A stretch of 64,000 bases of DNA from Gammaproteobacteria bacterium (lineage in GTDB: Bacteria > Pseudomonadota > Gammaproteobacteria > Pseudomonadales > Azotimanducaceae). How positions within the stretch are numbered: position 1 is the stretch's first letter; every line of letters starts with the position of its first letter. The notes under the pieces are model-generated. The model was given only the letters and a program-made list of their open reading frames with translations. It was not told the origin of the DNA and made no database searches. The DNA lies in assembly GCA_009837185.1 (NCBI GenBank), contig VXUA01000066.1, positions 25,020 through 89,019 of the forward strand. The letters run 5' to 3'. The position numbers and the translations under genes are program-made. This document shows, piece by piece, positions 18,642 to 27,563 of this stretch.

Positions 18642-18818
18642 GTCTCTTGGCTCGTTGGAATTCTTGTCTTGTTGGTGACACTGGTTGTCGGTCTAAGAAT
18701 GGCTAATCTCTTCGGTTACGGTTTGAGTACGATATACGCTTTCTCGGCATTTTTCTTTGTACTCGGCGGATTGCTCATACAAAAAGAAGAACGGTTACCA
18801 GCACGCCACAACACATAG
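18642..18818 (+). pseudogene. in-frame continuation of the preceding membrane gene after an amber codon
   Basis: Directly after the TAG at 18639-18641 the same frame stays open for 58 codons to a TAG at 18816-18818. The encoded stretch starts VSWLVGILVLLVTLVVGLRM and continues with a second hydrophobic helix ending FFFVLGGLLIQKEERLPARH. Composition and charge pattern (two membrane spans, then a basic hydrophilic end) look like a genuine C-terminal half. There is no upstream ATG or GTG with a ribosome-binding site; the TTG codons at 18669-18674 and the ATG at 18699 lie within or after the first helix. I therefore treat it as the separated 3' part of the 18435 gene rather than an independent gene. 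Confidence 0.45.
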
Positions 18819-18865
18819 CGTTTTACAAGAAAATACGCGAGAACTCATATCCAATCAACGATCGA

Positions 18866-20032
18866 CTATTTCGCGGATAGTGCTTCTATGGCAGGAAATT
18901 TTCGACCTTCGATAAATTCGAGAAAAGCGCCACCACCAGTAGAAATGTAGTCAAACGTCGGGGCAGTACTGTACTTCGAGATCGCTGCTAAAGTTTCACC
19001 GCCGCCGACAACGCTGAATCCACCACAGCTGCTAACGGCGTTAGCGACAGCGCGCGTTCCTTCGCCAAATTGATCGATCTCGAACACTCCCATTGGCCCG
19101 TTCCATAGAACTGTGCCGGCTTCATTGATGAATTTCGCAAAACGGCGACCAGTTTCGGGGCCAATATCAACAATCGTGTCGCTTTGGCTAATTTGATCTA
19201 ACAATCGAAAGAGTGCGTTTTTATTTGGTGTAATTTCATCGCAAACCATCACATCTACAGGAAGTTCCAGCGATGGCTGCGTCGCGAATCTCTGCGCGGT
19301 AGAGACGAGCTCCTTTTCCACCAATGATCGACCTACTGAGCACCCTTTTGCGAGCAGGAGTGTGTTAGCGATACCACCACCAACTAGCAGCGTGTCGGCT
19401 ATTTTTGCGAGTTGTTCGAGCACTTCAAGTTTTCCGGAAACTTTTGCTCCTCCGACAATGGCGACAAGCGGTCTGGCGGGTGTTTGCATAACTCTAGATA
19501 GCGTCTCGATCTCATCCGCGAAAAGTAGGCCGGCAACAGATACCGGCGCAGCTTTGATCGCTTCGTCTGTTGAAGCGTGCGCGCGATGCGCAGTAGCAAA
19601 TGCTTCAAAAACATAAACGTCGCCAATCGTACCAAGCTTTTCACCAAACTCTTTGCTGTTTGCCTCTTCGCCAGCGATAAAACGCAGATTTTCCAAAAGT
19701 GATGTCTTGCCGGGAATTATGGCGTTAGTGTTGTGAAGCGATTGAAAGTAGTCGTTCGGGTTCTCAATAAATTCAACGGGTTGGCCTATCAGCACTTCTA
19801 ATCGACGGGCTACCGGTCTGAGAGATAGTTCGGGTTTGACTTGCCCGTTGGGACGACCAAGGTGTGATAATAAGACGATTTCCGCGCCTCGTTCTTGGCA
19901 GTAATTAATCGTTGGGATAGTTGCTTTGAGGCGTTCGTCATTACTGATCGTACCATCTGAAATGGGTACGTTAAAGTCTGCGCGGACGACTACGCGCTTG
20001 TTGTCTATTGAAACTTCACCTAGTGTCAGCAT
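18866..20032 (-). CDS. pgk: phosphoglycerate kinase
   Basis: Transfers phosphate between 1,3-bisphosphoglycerate and ADP in glycolysis and gluconeogenesis. The 388-residue protein shows the RADFNVPISDG N-terminal motif, LSHLGRPNG, the hinge and nucleotide segments GGAKVSGKLEVL, NGPMGVFE and the C-terminal GGGETLAA with STGGGAFLEFIEG. The ATG lies within the tkt 3' end (17-bp overlap). Many gammaproteobacteria have a GAPDH gene between tkt and pgk; it is absent here. Confidence 0.97.
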   Translation of the reverse strand: MLTLGEVSIDNKRVVVRADFNVPISDGTISNDERLKATIPTINYCQERGAEIVLLSHLGRPNGQVKPELSLRPVARRLEVLIGQPVEFIENPNDYFQSLHNTNAIIPGKTSLLENLRFIAGEEANSKEFGEKLGTIGDVYVFEAFATAHRAHASTDEAIKAAPVSVAGLLFADEIETLSRVMQTPARPLVAIVGGAKVSGKLEVLEQLAKIADTLLVGGGIANTLLLAKGCSVGRSLVEKELVSTAQRFATQPSLELPVDVMVCDEITPNKNALFRLLDQISQSDTIVDIGPETGRRFAKFINEAGTVLWNGPMGVFEIDQFGEGTRAVANAVSSCGGFSVVGGGETLAAISKYSTAPTFDYISTGGGAFLEFIEGRKFPAIEALSAK

Positions 20033-22046
20033 GATTGGACGATACGGTGTCCCCTAGAAGCTCTTGTGCGGCGTCAATAATGGCTTGAGCGTGAATACCC
20101 AAGTAATTCAGTGCGATATCGCCGGGTGCTGATACCCCAAATCGGTCTATCCCGATGACTCTACCGTCTAAACCCACGAATTTTCTCCAGTAGTCCGGAT
20201 GGGCGGCTTCAATTGCGATGCGCGTTCTTATTTCTGAAGGAATGACCTGCTCTCGATAAGCTTGGTCCTGTACGAGGAACTGATCTGTGCTTGGGATGGA
20301 TACAACTCTCGTACCAATCCCCGAGCGTTCGAGTTCGTAACTTGCTTCAAAAGCTACACTTACTTCTGATCCAGTCGCCAACAGTATTAACTGCAACGTT
20401 TCCGACTCCAGTTTGAGGATGTATCCGCCGCGCTCAATATTCTCAATTTGATCGTTGGTTCGATTTTGTTGCACTGTGTTTTGTCGCGTCAATACCAGAG
20501 CTGTTGGGCCAGATGTCCGGCGCAGTGCGAAACGCCATGCACATAGTGTCTCTACACCATCGCAAGGTCGCCACACCGAAAAATTGGGGGTAGTTCTCAA
20601 GTTCGTTAGTTGTTCAACAGGTTGGTGGGTTGGTCCATCTTCGCCGAGTCCAACTGAATCATGCGTGTAAACGAAAATGTGCTGAAGTTCCATCAATGCG
20701 GCTAGTCGTACTGCATTTCGTGCGTATTCCATGAAAACCAAAAAAGTCCCAGTATAGGGGATAAAACCACCATGAAGTGCCAGCCCATTTGCGATTGCTG
20801 TCATCGCAAATTCTCGAACACCAAAATTTATGTACCGCCCGCCGTTCATGAGTTTACCGGCACCTTGCCACTCTGTATTGTTGGATCCGGTGAGATCAGC
20901 GGAACCACCAATCAGTTCGGGTAACAACGGACCGATCACGTCCAGACACGCTCCCGACGCTTTTCTTGTAGCTACTGTTTTCGAAGTCTGAGATAGACTC
21001 TGTAAGTATTGGTTCAGCGTTGTGTCAAATTCCTCCGGTAATTGGCCATTCATTCGCCTCCTAAATTCTGCGGCAAGTCGGGGATTTGCTTCAGCATATT
21101 GAGCGAACTGATCATTCCAAGCTGCTTCTAACGCGGATCCTCGAGTGCTCAGATTCCAGTCTTCGGCAATTTCTGGTGGGACTCTGAATGGTTCTTCAAG
21201 CCAATCTAAGTTTTCTCGTGTCGCTTGCACCTCTTCACTACCTAGTGCGGCACCATGAGTCGCTGCTGTACCGGCCTTTGTAGGTGCACCATACCCGATT
21301 GTGGTTTTAAGGTCTATCAGAGTCGGTTGCGCGCACGAGTCACAGGTTACGGTATCTAATGCACGTTGGATTGCTTCGGGGTCATGACCGTTGACACGTG
21401 GGAGTACTCGCCATCCGTAGCTCTGAAAACGAGCGACGACATCTTCAGTGAACCAACCGGAAGTTTCGCCGTCGATCGAAATGCCATTGTTATCGTAAAT
21501 TGCGACTAATTTATTGAGTTGTAAAGTACCTGCCAAAGACGCGGTTTCATGGGAAATACCCTCCATGAGACAACCATCACCCACAATGACCCAGGTGCGA
21601 TGGTCCACGATGGTATGCGTGCTCGTGTTAAATGTTTGAGCTAGCTGTCGTTCCGCGATTGCCATACCGACAGCATTAGCGAATCCTTGACCGAGAGGTC
21701 CGGTCGTGGTCTCTATGCCCGGTGTCATCCCGAATTCGGGATGACCGGGAGTCTTGGAATGCAGTTGTCGAAATTTTTTGATGTCGTCAATGGAAATTTC
21801 ATATCCCGCGAGATGCATGACAGCATACAAGAGCATAGACGCGTGACCGTTCGACAATACAACACGATCCCTGTTTACCCAGGCTGGATTTGTTGGGTTA
21901 ATGTTGAGATATTCGCGCCAAAAAACTTCCGCGAAATCGGCTAATCCCATCGGTGCACCTGGGTGTCCAGATTGTGCGAGTTCTACAGCGTCCATCGCTA
22001 ACGCGCGTATGGCATTGGCGCGGTCGATTCGAGTAGTTTTATTCAA
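20016..22046 (-). CDS. tkt: transketolase
   Basis: Thiamine-diphosphate enzyme of the non-oxidative pentose phosphate pathway that transfers two-carbon ketol units. At 676 residues it has the full length, with SGHPGAPMG near the N-terminus, the ThDP/Mg motif GDGCLMEGISHE, the central pyrimidine-domain GLGEDGPTHQPVEQL and the C-terminal VSIPSTDQFLVQD region. The start is TTG with AGGG nine bases upstream. It is divergent from metK across a 128-bp promoter region, a common gammaproteobacterial layout. Confidence 0.96.
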   Translation of the reverse strand: MNKTTRIDRANAIRALAMDAVELAQSGHPGAPMGLADFAEVFWREYLNINPTNPAWVNRDRVVLSNGHASMLLYAVMHLAGYEISIDDIKKFRQLHSKTPGHPEFGMTPGIETTTGPLGQGFANAVGMAIAERQLAQTFNTSTHTIVDHRTWVIVGDGCLMEGISHETASLAGTLQLNKLVAIYDNNGISIDGETSGWFTEDVVARFQSYGWRVLPRVNGHDPEAIQRALDTVTCDSCAQPTLIDLKTTIGYGAPTKAGTAATHGAALGSEEVQATRENLDWLEEPFRVPPEIAEDWNLSTRGSALEAAWNDQFAQYAEANPRLAAEFRRRMNGQLPEEFDTTLNQYLQSLSQTSKTVATRKASGACLDVIGPLLPELIGGSADLTGSNNTEWQGAGKLMNGGRYINFGVREFAMTAIANGLALHGGFIPYTGTFLVFMEYARNAVRLAALMELQHIFVYTHDSVGLGEDGPTHQPVEQLTNLRTTPNFSVWRPCDGVETLCAWRFALRRTSGPTALVLTRQNTVQQNRTNDQIENIERGGYILKLESETLQLILLATGSEVSVAFEASYELERSGIGTRVVSIPSTDQFLVQDQAYREQVIPSEIRTRIAIEAAHPDYWRKFVGLDGRVIGIDRFGVSAPGDIALNYLGIHAQAIIDAAQELLGDTVSSNHADTR

Positions 22047-22174
22047 CTATTTTTTCCCTATTAGCTCGGTTCTGTGGTAGCGAATAGATTCGTTCAATGC
22101 ACAAATATTAAGTTTAGAATCTAAAAAATGCATCTAGGAACATAGAATGAGCACCTAATTTCTCCGGAGAATAC

Positions 22175-23332
22175 ATGAACGGCTACGATATTTTTACGTC
22201 TGAATCGGTTTCGAATGGGCATCCAGATAAGCTTGCAGATCGGATTTCCGATGCAGTACTAGACGCTTATCTAGCCGAAGATCCAGAGGCACGTGTGGCT
22301 TGTGAAACGCTAGTCAAGTCAGAGCTTGTAGTTATCGCAGGTGAAGTACGATCTACTGCCGAAGTAGACATCGAGCACATTGCACGCAAAATCGTGCGCG
22401 AAACGGGGTACACCGAGGAAACAGGCATGGATCCCGACGGCTTTCGAGTTGAATCTGTACTCAATGAACAATCTCAACAAATTGCCAAGGGTGTCGATGA
22501 AACGGCAGGGCATCCTCAAGGAGCCGGTGATCAGGGCATGATGTTCGGCTACGCGACCACCGAAACAGAGGTGTTAATGCCTGCTCCTATCACATATTCT
22601 CACCGGTTGATGAAGCGACAGGCAGAAGTTCGCGGTACGAAGTTACCTTTTTTAGGACCGGATGCTAAGTGCCAATTGACGTTTCGATACTCCAATGGAA
22701 CGCCAATCAGTGTTGATACTATCGTATTTTCGACTCAACATGCTCCGAACTTGAAGTGTTCCACAATTGAAGAGGGAGTTCGTGAATTGATCATCAACGA
22801 AGTAATTCCCGCAGATTGGCTAACTCCCGATACTAAGTGCCTGATCAATCCGGCAGGTGAGTGGGAGTTCAAAGAGGGTGGACCACGCGCCGATTGTGGT
22901 TTGACCGGTCGAAAAATCATCGTCGATACATACGGTGGTATGGCACACCATGGAGGTGGTGCGTTTTCGGGTAAGGACCCATCGAAGGTAGATCGATCTG
23001 CCGCTTATGCGGTACGACACGTCGCGAAGAATATCGTAGCGGCGGAACTGGCTGAACGGTGTGAGGTTCAGGTAAGTTATGCGATTGGTCGGCCGGATCC
23101 AACATCGATTTCTGTCAACACTTTCGGTACGAGCAAGTTTTCAAACAAAGCAATCTTAGATCTTGTCCACGAGCATTTTGATCTTCGTCCCAAGGAATTG
23201 ATCCAAAACCTAAAGTTAAAGCGTCCTATATACAGTGCTACTGCGGCGTTTGGACACTTCGGTAGAGAAGAAGACTTGGACACGTTCACATGGGAAAGGA
23301 AAGATTTTGCCGACCGGCTAAGACTCGAGTAG
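22175..23332 (+). CDS. metK: S-adenosylmethionine synthase
   Basis: Makes AdoMet from methionine and ATP. The 385-residue protein has the ATP motif [20 protein letters not shown], the [12 protein letters not shown] hexapeptide region and the P-loop-like [25 protein letters not shown] ribosome-binding site precedes the ATG. No SAM riboswitch fold is apparent in the 128 bp upstream. It is followed 12 bp later by metF, linking AdoMet synthesis to methyl-folate supply. Confidence 0.98.
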   Translation: MNGYDIFTSESVSNGHPDKLADRISDAVLDAYLAEDPEARVACETLVKSELVVIAGEVRSTAEVDIEHIARKIVRETGYTEETGMDPDGFRVESVLNEQSQQIAKGVDETAGHPQGAGDQGMMFGYATTETEVLMPAPITYSHRLMKRQAEVRGTKLPFLGPDAKCQLTFRYSNGTPISVDTIVFSTQHAPNLKCSTIEEGVRELIINEVIPADWLTPDTKCLINPAGEWEFKEGGPRADCGLTGRKIIVDTYGGMAHHGGGAFSGKDPSKVDRSAAYAVRHVAKNIVAAELAERCEVQVSYAIGRPDPTSISVNTFGTSKFSNKAILDLVHEHFDLRPKELIQNLKLKRPIYSATAAFGHFGREEDLDTFTWERKDFADRLRLE

Positions 23333-23344
23333 CAAGATAGGGAT

Positions 23345-24193
23345 ATGGGCGGAACTGATTTTCATTTAAGCTTTGAATTTTTTCCTCCCAACACATCTGA
23401 CGGCTGGTCAAAGTTGTTGCGCGCAGCACGACGACTACAGAGTGAAAACCCCGATTTTTTCTCAGTAACTTACGGTGCTGGTGGATCGACTAAACATCGA
23501 ACGTTTCAAACAGTAAAAGATCTTCGGGCTGAAGGATTAAACGTCAACCCGCATCTCTCTTGGGGTGATGTGTCGCGTGAAGAAATCTCTTTGACTGTGC
23601 AAAGTTTTTTGGAACTCGGGATCGAGGGGATGGTGGTACTGCGCGGAGATTCTCCTTCTGGTTCCGTGTCCAGCGTGATGCACAACGCGAGTGAATTGGT
23701 ACGACTAATCAGGCACGAAATCGCTTCTGAGTTACAAATCTTTGTAGCGGCTTATCCCGAAATGCACCCTGACGCTCAGACTCCGTCGCAGGATCTGCAA
23801 TACTTGCTTGAGAAAGTACAAGCCGGTGCGAATGCGTGTATTACTCAGTATTTTTACAACGCTGATGCGTATCTAAACTTCGTAGAACGATGTCGGGGTT
23901 TTGGAATAACAGTTCCAATTATTCCCGGTGTCATGCCGATTTACAACTACGATCAACTCGTCCGTTTTTCACAGAATTGTGGAGCTGAAATTCCCCGTTG
24001 GATCGAAAGACGTATGCACGAATATCGAACTAACAAGAAAGCACTAGAAGAGTTTGGCGTCGAAGTCGTAACGGAATTGTGTGAGCGCTTACGCGTTGAA
24101 GGTGCCCCGGGCTTCCATTTCTATACCCTTAATCGCGCTTTAATTCCACGGCAGATCCTAAGGAATCTTAGATTACAGCGAGAACCTTCTTAA
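23345..24193 (+). CDS. metF: 5,10-methylenetetrahydrofolate reductase
   Basis: FAD enzyme that reduces methylene-THF to 5-methyl-THF for methionine synthesis. The 282-residue protein shows the conserved SFEFFPPNT start, the FSVTYGAGGST motif, LRGDSP, QYFYNADAY and PGVMPIYNYDQL. It is co-directional with metK. Its last 26 bp overlap the end of the converging CheA-like gene, so no terminator can fit between them. Confidence 0.96.
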   Translation: MGGTDFHLSFEFFPPNTSDGWSKLLRAARRLQSENPDFFSVTYGAGGSTKHRTFQTVKDLRAEGLNVNPHLSWGDVSREEISLTVQSFLELGIEGMVVLRGDSPSGSVSSVMHNASELVRLIRHEIASELQIFVAAYPEMHPDAQTPSQDLQYLLEKVQAGANACITQYFYNADAYLNFVERCRGFGITVPIIPGVMPIYNYDQLVRFSQNCGAEIPRWIERRMHEYRTNKKALEEFGVEVVTELCERLRVEGAPGFHFYTLNRALIPRQILRNLRLQREPS

Positions 24194-26084
24194 GCTTACC
24201 AAAGTCGACGTCTCGAGCGAAGGATGTCAACTCAAATGAATCATTTTTCATTTGTTCAAGAGGCTGGGCTCGATCATCGGCAAATATCAACACTCGTACC
24301 TTCAGTAGCGGCGTCGCATGTGCTATCCGCGCCAATGCGTCAACCGCCCGAAATTCGTCTAGTTGGTCTTCAATGATTAAATAATCTGGTCGATACTCCT
24401 GAAGTTGCGATAGGGTTTCCGCTACAGTCTTGGTATGTCGCATTAATAATTTATCAGAATCGATGCACCGACGAATCTTGTCTTCTAGTGAGTGTGACAC
24501 GTTGAGGCACAAAAAGTGGCTGTTGTTGACGTTGACGGAATCTGAGTGGTTGCTGTTGTTGCGACTTGGGCGCAGTTCCGATGGATCCAACAATAGTTTT
24601 AATTTTCTCTCACCGAAACACTTATGCCCATGATGAATCTCAGATACGGAGGGTACTGAGATTTGAAATTCTGGTTCTTGAATAGATTCCACTTCGAGCG
24701 CAAGTTTGTGCTCCTTCGTATCTAGTAAAAGAATCCATGTCGGCGCGTCCCTCTTTGGTTTGACTTCTTCGTCTATACAACAGTACCGGAAACTTTGGGC
24801 TTTATGTTCGATACAGGTTTGGGACTCATTCCAATGGACTTCGGTCGAGCCAAACACTGCAGTTAGGAAGTGTGATTCAAGCAAAAACAAATCCGAACCG
24901 ATCACGATTGGAAAAGTGTGCAGCGCGCGCGCTTCTGAGGGGAGGTTAACCGTCACAGTGAATCGATCGCTGTCATCGCTCTCGATTCCAAAACGACCAT
25001 GAGCACAATCGACGAATTGCCCAAACTTAACCAAGCTATGGGCGATCCGTTCTTTACGCGTTTTTGCTGATGAACTTAGTGTTTTTTCACTGGATTCGTC
25101 TTGCTCAGAGATGGAGAAGTCGTCAAGTTCTAGACTCAGTTCATCCATCCTAAGACTGATTAGATCAAAAGCAGTCCGCAAACCGATAAAGTTGACCATA
25201 GCCGAAATGTACGATTCGCGACAACTGATCTCAAGTAGGATTTCTGCGTCAGCTCTTGACGTAAGTTCTGAACCAATAGTGACCGCTAGATCTCGCAACT
25301 TCCAACGGAGTACTTCGGAAAGACTTCGATACATGCATCCATCGGAAACTTCATATTTCACGAAGTCAACAGCTTTGCTCGTATTTTTTGAGAGCGAATC
25401 AGAAATGTCTTTTGTCAGCTTGGTTGCAAACGCCTTCAGGTCGGTCTTAGTGTTGTGTTTTGCTGTGTTCAGGCAGTAGTTGGCGAGCACGAGCTGTTCG
25501 AGTTCTAGCTTTTTCTTCGGGTTGGATTCGTTTGCTCCGAGTGCATGTGCTGACAGAATAACACTTAAAGACTTTAAGCGATCTGCGAAATGTAAAACGC
25601 TAGGATCTTCAAAGTGTTTTGGCAGTTTTATTGGAAAGGTTGGAACGTAGGAAACTGGCTCGGGAACCACGCCTTTTTCTTGCACTCTTGGTACTTCATC
25701 GTCGGTACCACCTGACGCGACAAAGTCTAAGCGTTCTAGCAATTCATCGAGCCTTGTGGATTCACCCTCTAGAACTGTAGCTGTTTTTGACTCAACAAGA
25801 AAAGAAGCAACATCGCGCAAGACGGTAGCGACTCCGCTATTCGATTCCACTAGCTCGAGTCTCATGTTCTCAAGAACATTTTGAACAGCATTGAATAGTT
25901 CCTTTGTTTTACCAGTTTTTTCGCTGCCAAGTTGCTGGAGATTCGATAGTAGTTCGTTGAGATTTCCTTGTAGGCTAGTGTCTATATAGTCAGACAGCGT
26001 ACGTACGACACTATCAAACTCCGTTCCTGGATGTTTCTCGGACGTTGCTCGCTTCCAAAGAGTTTTTTTATTAGCTGGTTTCAC
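24168..26084 (-). CDS. degenerate CheA/ChpA-like protein with C-terminal pseudo-receiver
   Basis: I do not recognise an exact family, but the 638 residues follow CheA order. An N-terminal helical part (1-230) is followed by a P4-like region (about 238-381), a P5/CheW-like region (382-505, ending KLKLLLDPSEL), and a receiver-like domain (522-638). The kinase signatures are missing: no HxxRNxxDHG N-box, and where it should lie the sequence reads LRDLAVTIGSELTSRAD. No glycine-rich G-boxes are seen. In the receiver, the acidic pair is NVS and the phospho-Asp position is Glu572 (PDYLIIEDQ). It therefore probably works as a scaffold or signalling pseudokinase, or is decaying. The start is GTG. No chemotaxis or pilus genes are nearby. 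Confidence 0.6.
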   Translation of the reverse strand: MKPANKKTLWKRATSEKHPGTEFDSVVRTLSDYIDTSLQGNLNELLSNLQQLGSEKTGKTKELFNAVQNVLENMRLELVESNSGVATVLRDVASFLVESKTATVLEGESTRLDELLERLDFVASGGTDDEVPRVQEKGVVPEPVSYVPTFPIKLPKHFEDPSVLHFADRLKSLSVILSAHALGANESNPKKKLELEQLVLANYCLNTAKHNTKTDLKAFATKLTKDISDSLSKNTSKAVDFVKYEVSDGCMYRSLSEVLRWKLRDLAVTIGSELTSRADAEILLEISCRESYISAMVNFIGLRTAFDLISLRMDELSLELDDFSISEQDESSEKTLSSSAKTRKERIAHSLVKFGQFVDCAHGRFGIESDDSDRFTVTVNLPSEARALHTFPIVIGSDLFLLESHFLTAVFGSTEVHWNESQTCIEHKAQSFRYCCIDEEVKPKRDAPTWILLLDTKEHKLALEVESIQEPEFQISVPSVSEIHHGHKCFGERKLKLLLDPSELRPSRNNSNHSDSVNVNNSHFLCLNVSHSLEDKIRRCIDSDKLLMRHTKTVAETLSQLQEYRPDYLIIEDQLDEFRAVDALARIAHATPLLKVRVLIFADDRAQPLEQMKNDSFELTSFARDVDFGKLKKVLAVI

Positions 26085-26223
26085 GCGCCGTTAAGGTTCG
26101 TTGTGCAAATTTAGTGTTGAATTTTCGAACGAATCAACATAATATTTTGTCGGAACGTAGAGACTTCGGTAACTGTCGGGGTCTTTTTTTTACACTTTTT
26201 CACGGAATATGAGGGCTAACTCT

Positions 26224-27339
26224 ATGCGCATTGGCGTTCCTCGCGAAATTAAAAAAGACGAGAATCGCATCGGCTTAACTCCGACCAGCGTGCGCGAATT
26301 AACGAATGCCGGGCACGAAGTTGTCGTTGAAAGTAATGCAGGACTCAATATTGGTTTGTTTGATTCGGAATATGAAGCCGCGGGCGCTCGAATCGCCGAT
26401 GATGTCGCCGAAGTTTTTGACGCGGAGATGATTGTAAAGGTGAAAGAACCGTTAGCTGTTGAGGTAGAACGATTAAACCCGGGTCAGATACTGTTTACTT
26501 ACTTGCACTTAGCTCCGAATCCGGAGCTTACACGAGGATTAATGGAGAGCGGTTGCACTGCGATCGCGTACGAAACGGTAACTGACGCGAACGGGCGGCT
26601 CCCCTTACTAGCGCCAATGAGTGAGGTTGCCGGCCGGATGTCCATTCAAGCAGGCGCGCATGCTCTAGAAATTGCTCAAGGGGGCCGGGGTACTCTGCTT
26701 GGAGGGGTTCCAGGTACTCCCCCTGCCAGAGTAACCGTTCTCGGCGGTGGAGTAGTCGGAACAAATGCCGCAAGAGTAGCGATGGGCATGGAAGCAGATG
26801 TAACAATATTGGATGTTGATTTGCGACGCCTGGCAGAACTCGACTTGTTTTTCGGGCCGGCGCTACGGACTATTTTTTCAACCGTGGATGCTGTGGATAA
26901 CTACGTAACTGAATCAGATTTAGTCATTGGGGCGGTACTGTTACCAGGAAAGACTACGCCAAAGCTTGTTTCCGAAGATCTGATTCGTCGAATGCAACGC
27001 GGGTCCGTGATTGTGGACGTTGCTATTGATCAAGGTGGTGTGTTTGCGACCTCTCGCCCAACTACACATACCGATCCCACCTATGTCGAACATGACGTCG
27101 TACACTATTGCGTTGCGAATATGCCTGGTGCGGTCGCCCGAACGGCAACCTTTGCATTAAATAACGCGACTTTGCGCTATACCGTTGCCTTAGCAAACAA
27201 GGGGTTGAAGCGAGCTTTGACCGAGGATGTTCACCTCCGTGAAGGCTTGAACGTATTTGACGGTAAAGTTACCTATTCGGCAGTAGCAGAAGCGGTGGAT
27301 GAGTCTTTCCACCCAGCAGAAGACTACTTTCCAATATAG
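26224..27339 (+). CDS. ald: alanine dehydrogenase
   Basis: NAD-dependent reversible deamination of L-alanine to pyruvate and ammonia. From the ATG at 26224 the protein is 371 residues, the standard Ald length, beginning MRIGVPREIKKDENRIGLTP. The substrate residues (Lys in VKVKEP, His in YLHLAP) and the Rossmann motif LGGGVVGTNAARVAMGM with acidic IDVD-type end (ILDVD) are intact. An earlier in-frame ATG (26209) exists, but the GAGGG it contains is well spaced as a ribosome-binding site for 26224. It stands alone before the oxidase operon. Confidence 0.95.
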   Translation: MRIGVPREIKKDENRIGLTPTSVRELTNAGHEVVVESNAGLNIGLFDSEYEAAGARIADDVAEVFDAEMIVKVKEPLAVEVERLNPGQILFTYLHLAPNPELTRGLMESGCTAIAYETVTDANGRLPLLAPMSEVAGRMSIQAGAHALEIAQGGRGTLLGGVPGTPPARVTVLGGGVVGTNAARVAMGMEADVTILDVDLRRLAELDLFFGPALRTIFSTVDAVDNYVTESDLVIGAVLLPGKTTPKLVSEDLIRRMQRGSVIVDVAIDQGGVFATSRPTTHTDPTYVEHDVVHYCVANMPGAVARTATFALNNATLRYTVALANKGLKRALTEDVHLREGLNVFDGKVTYSAVAEAVDESFHPAEDYFPI

Positions 27340-27563
27340 AAAATTTCTAAGCAATCGACTGACTCTGATCGTTCCAAACCGACGGACTAAGAAAGAAACA
27401 CTTTGACTAAAATACTAGACCGTGAAATTCTCTCGCGCGTGGCGCGTTGAATAGTCTATATTTGCAGTCCTCTAGCTGCGAGTCATATCAAAAATTTTTT
27501 CGTGCGTGACAATCCCACGACGAATCGGCTTAATCCTCTGATTAATTTGAGAAGTAGCACTTA
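27340..27563. other. intergenic region upstream of the cytochrome oxidase operon
   Basis: This 224-bp non-coding stretch should hold the oxidase operon promoter. A TTGACT at about 27402 is the best -35 candidate but is not followed by a good -10 at 16-18 bp. No hairpin plus T-run terminator for ald is evident. Confidence 0.3.

Noticed and set aside
22047..22174. Possible SAM riboswitch upstream of metK
   Set aside because: No kink-turn, paired P1 stem or terminator-like element could be drawn in the 128-bp gap.
26528..26806. Minus-strand open frame of 92 codons inside ald
   Set aside because: Leu/Arg/His-rich shadow of the strongly conserved ald gene on the opposite strand.
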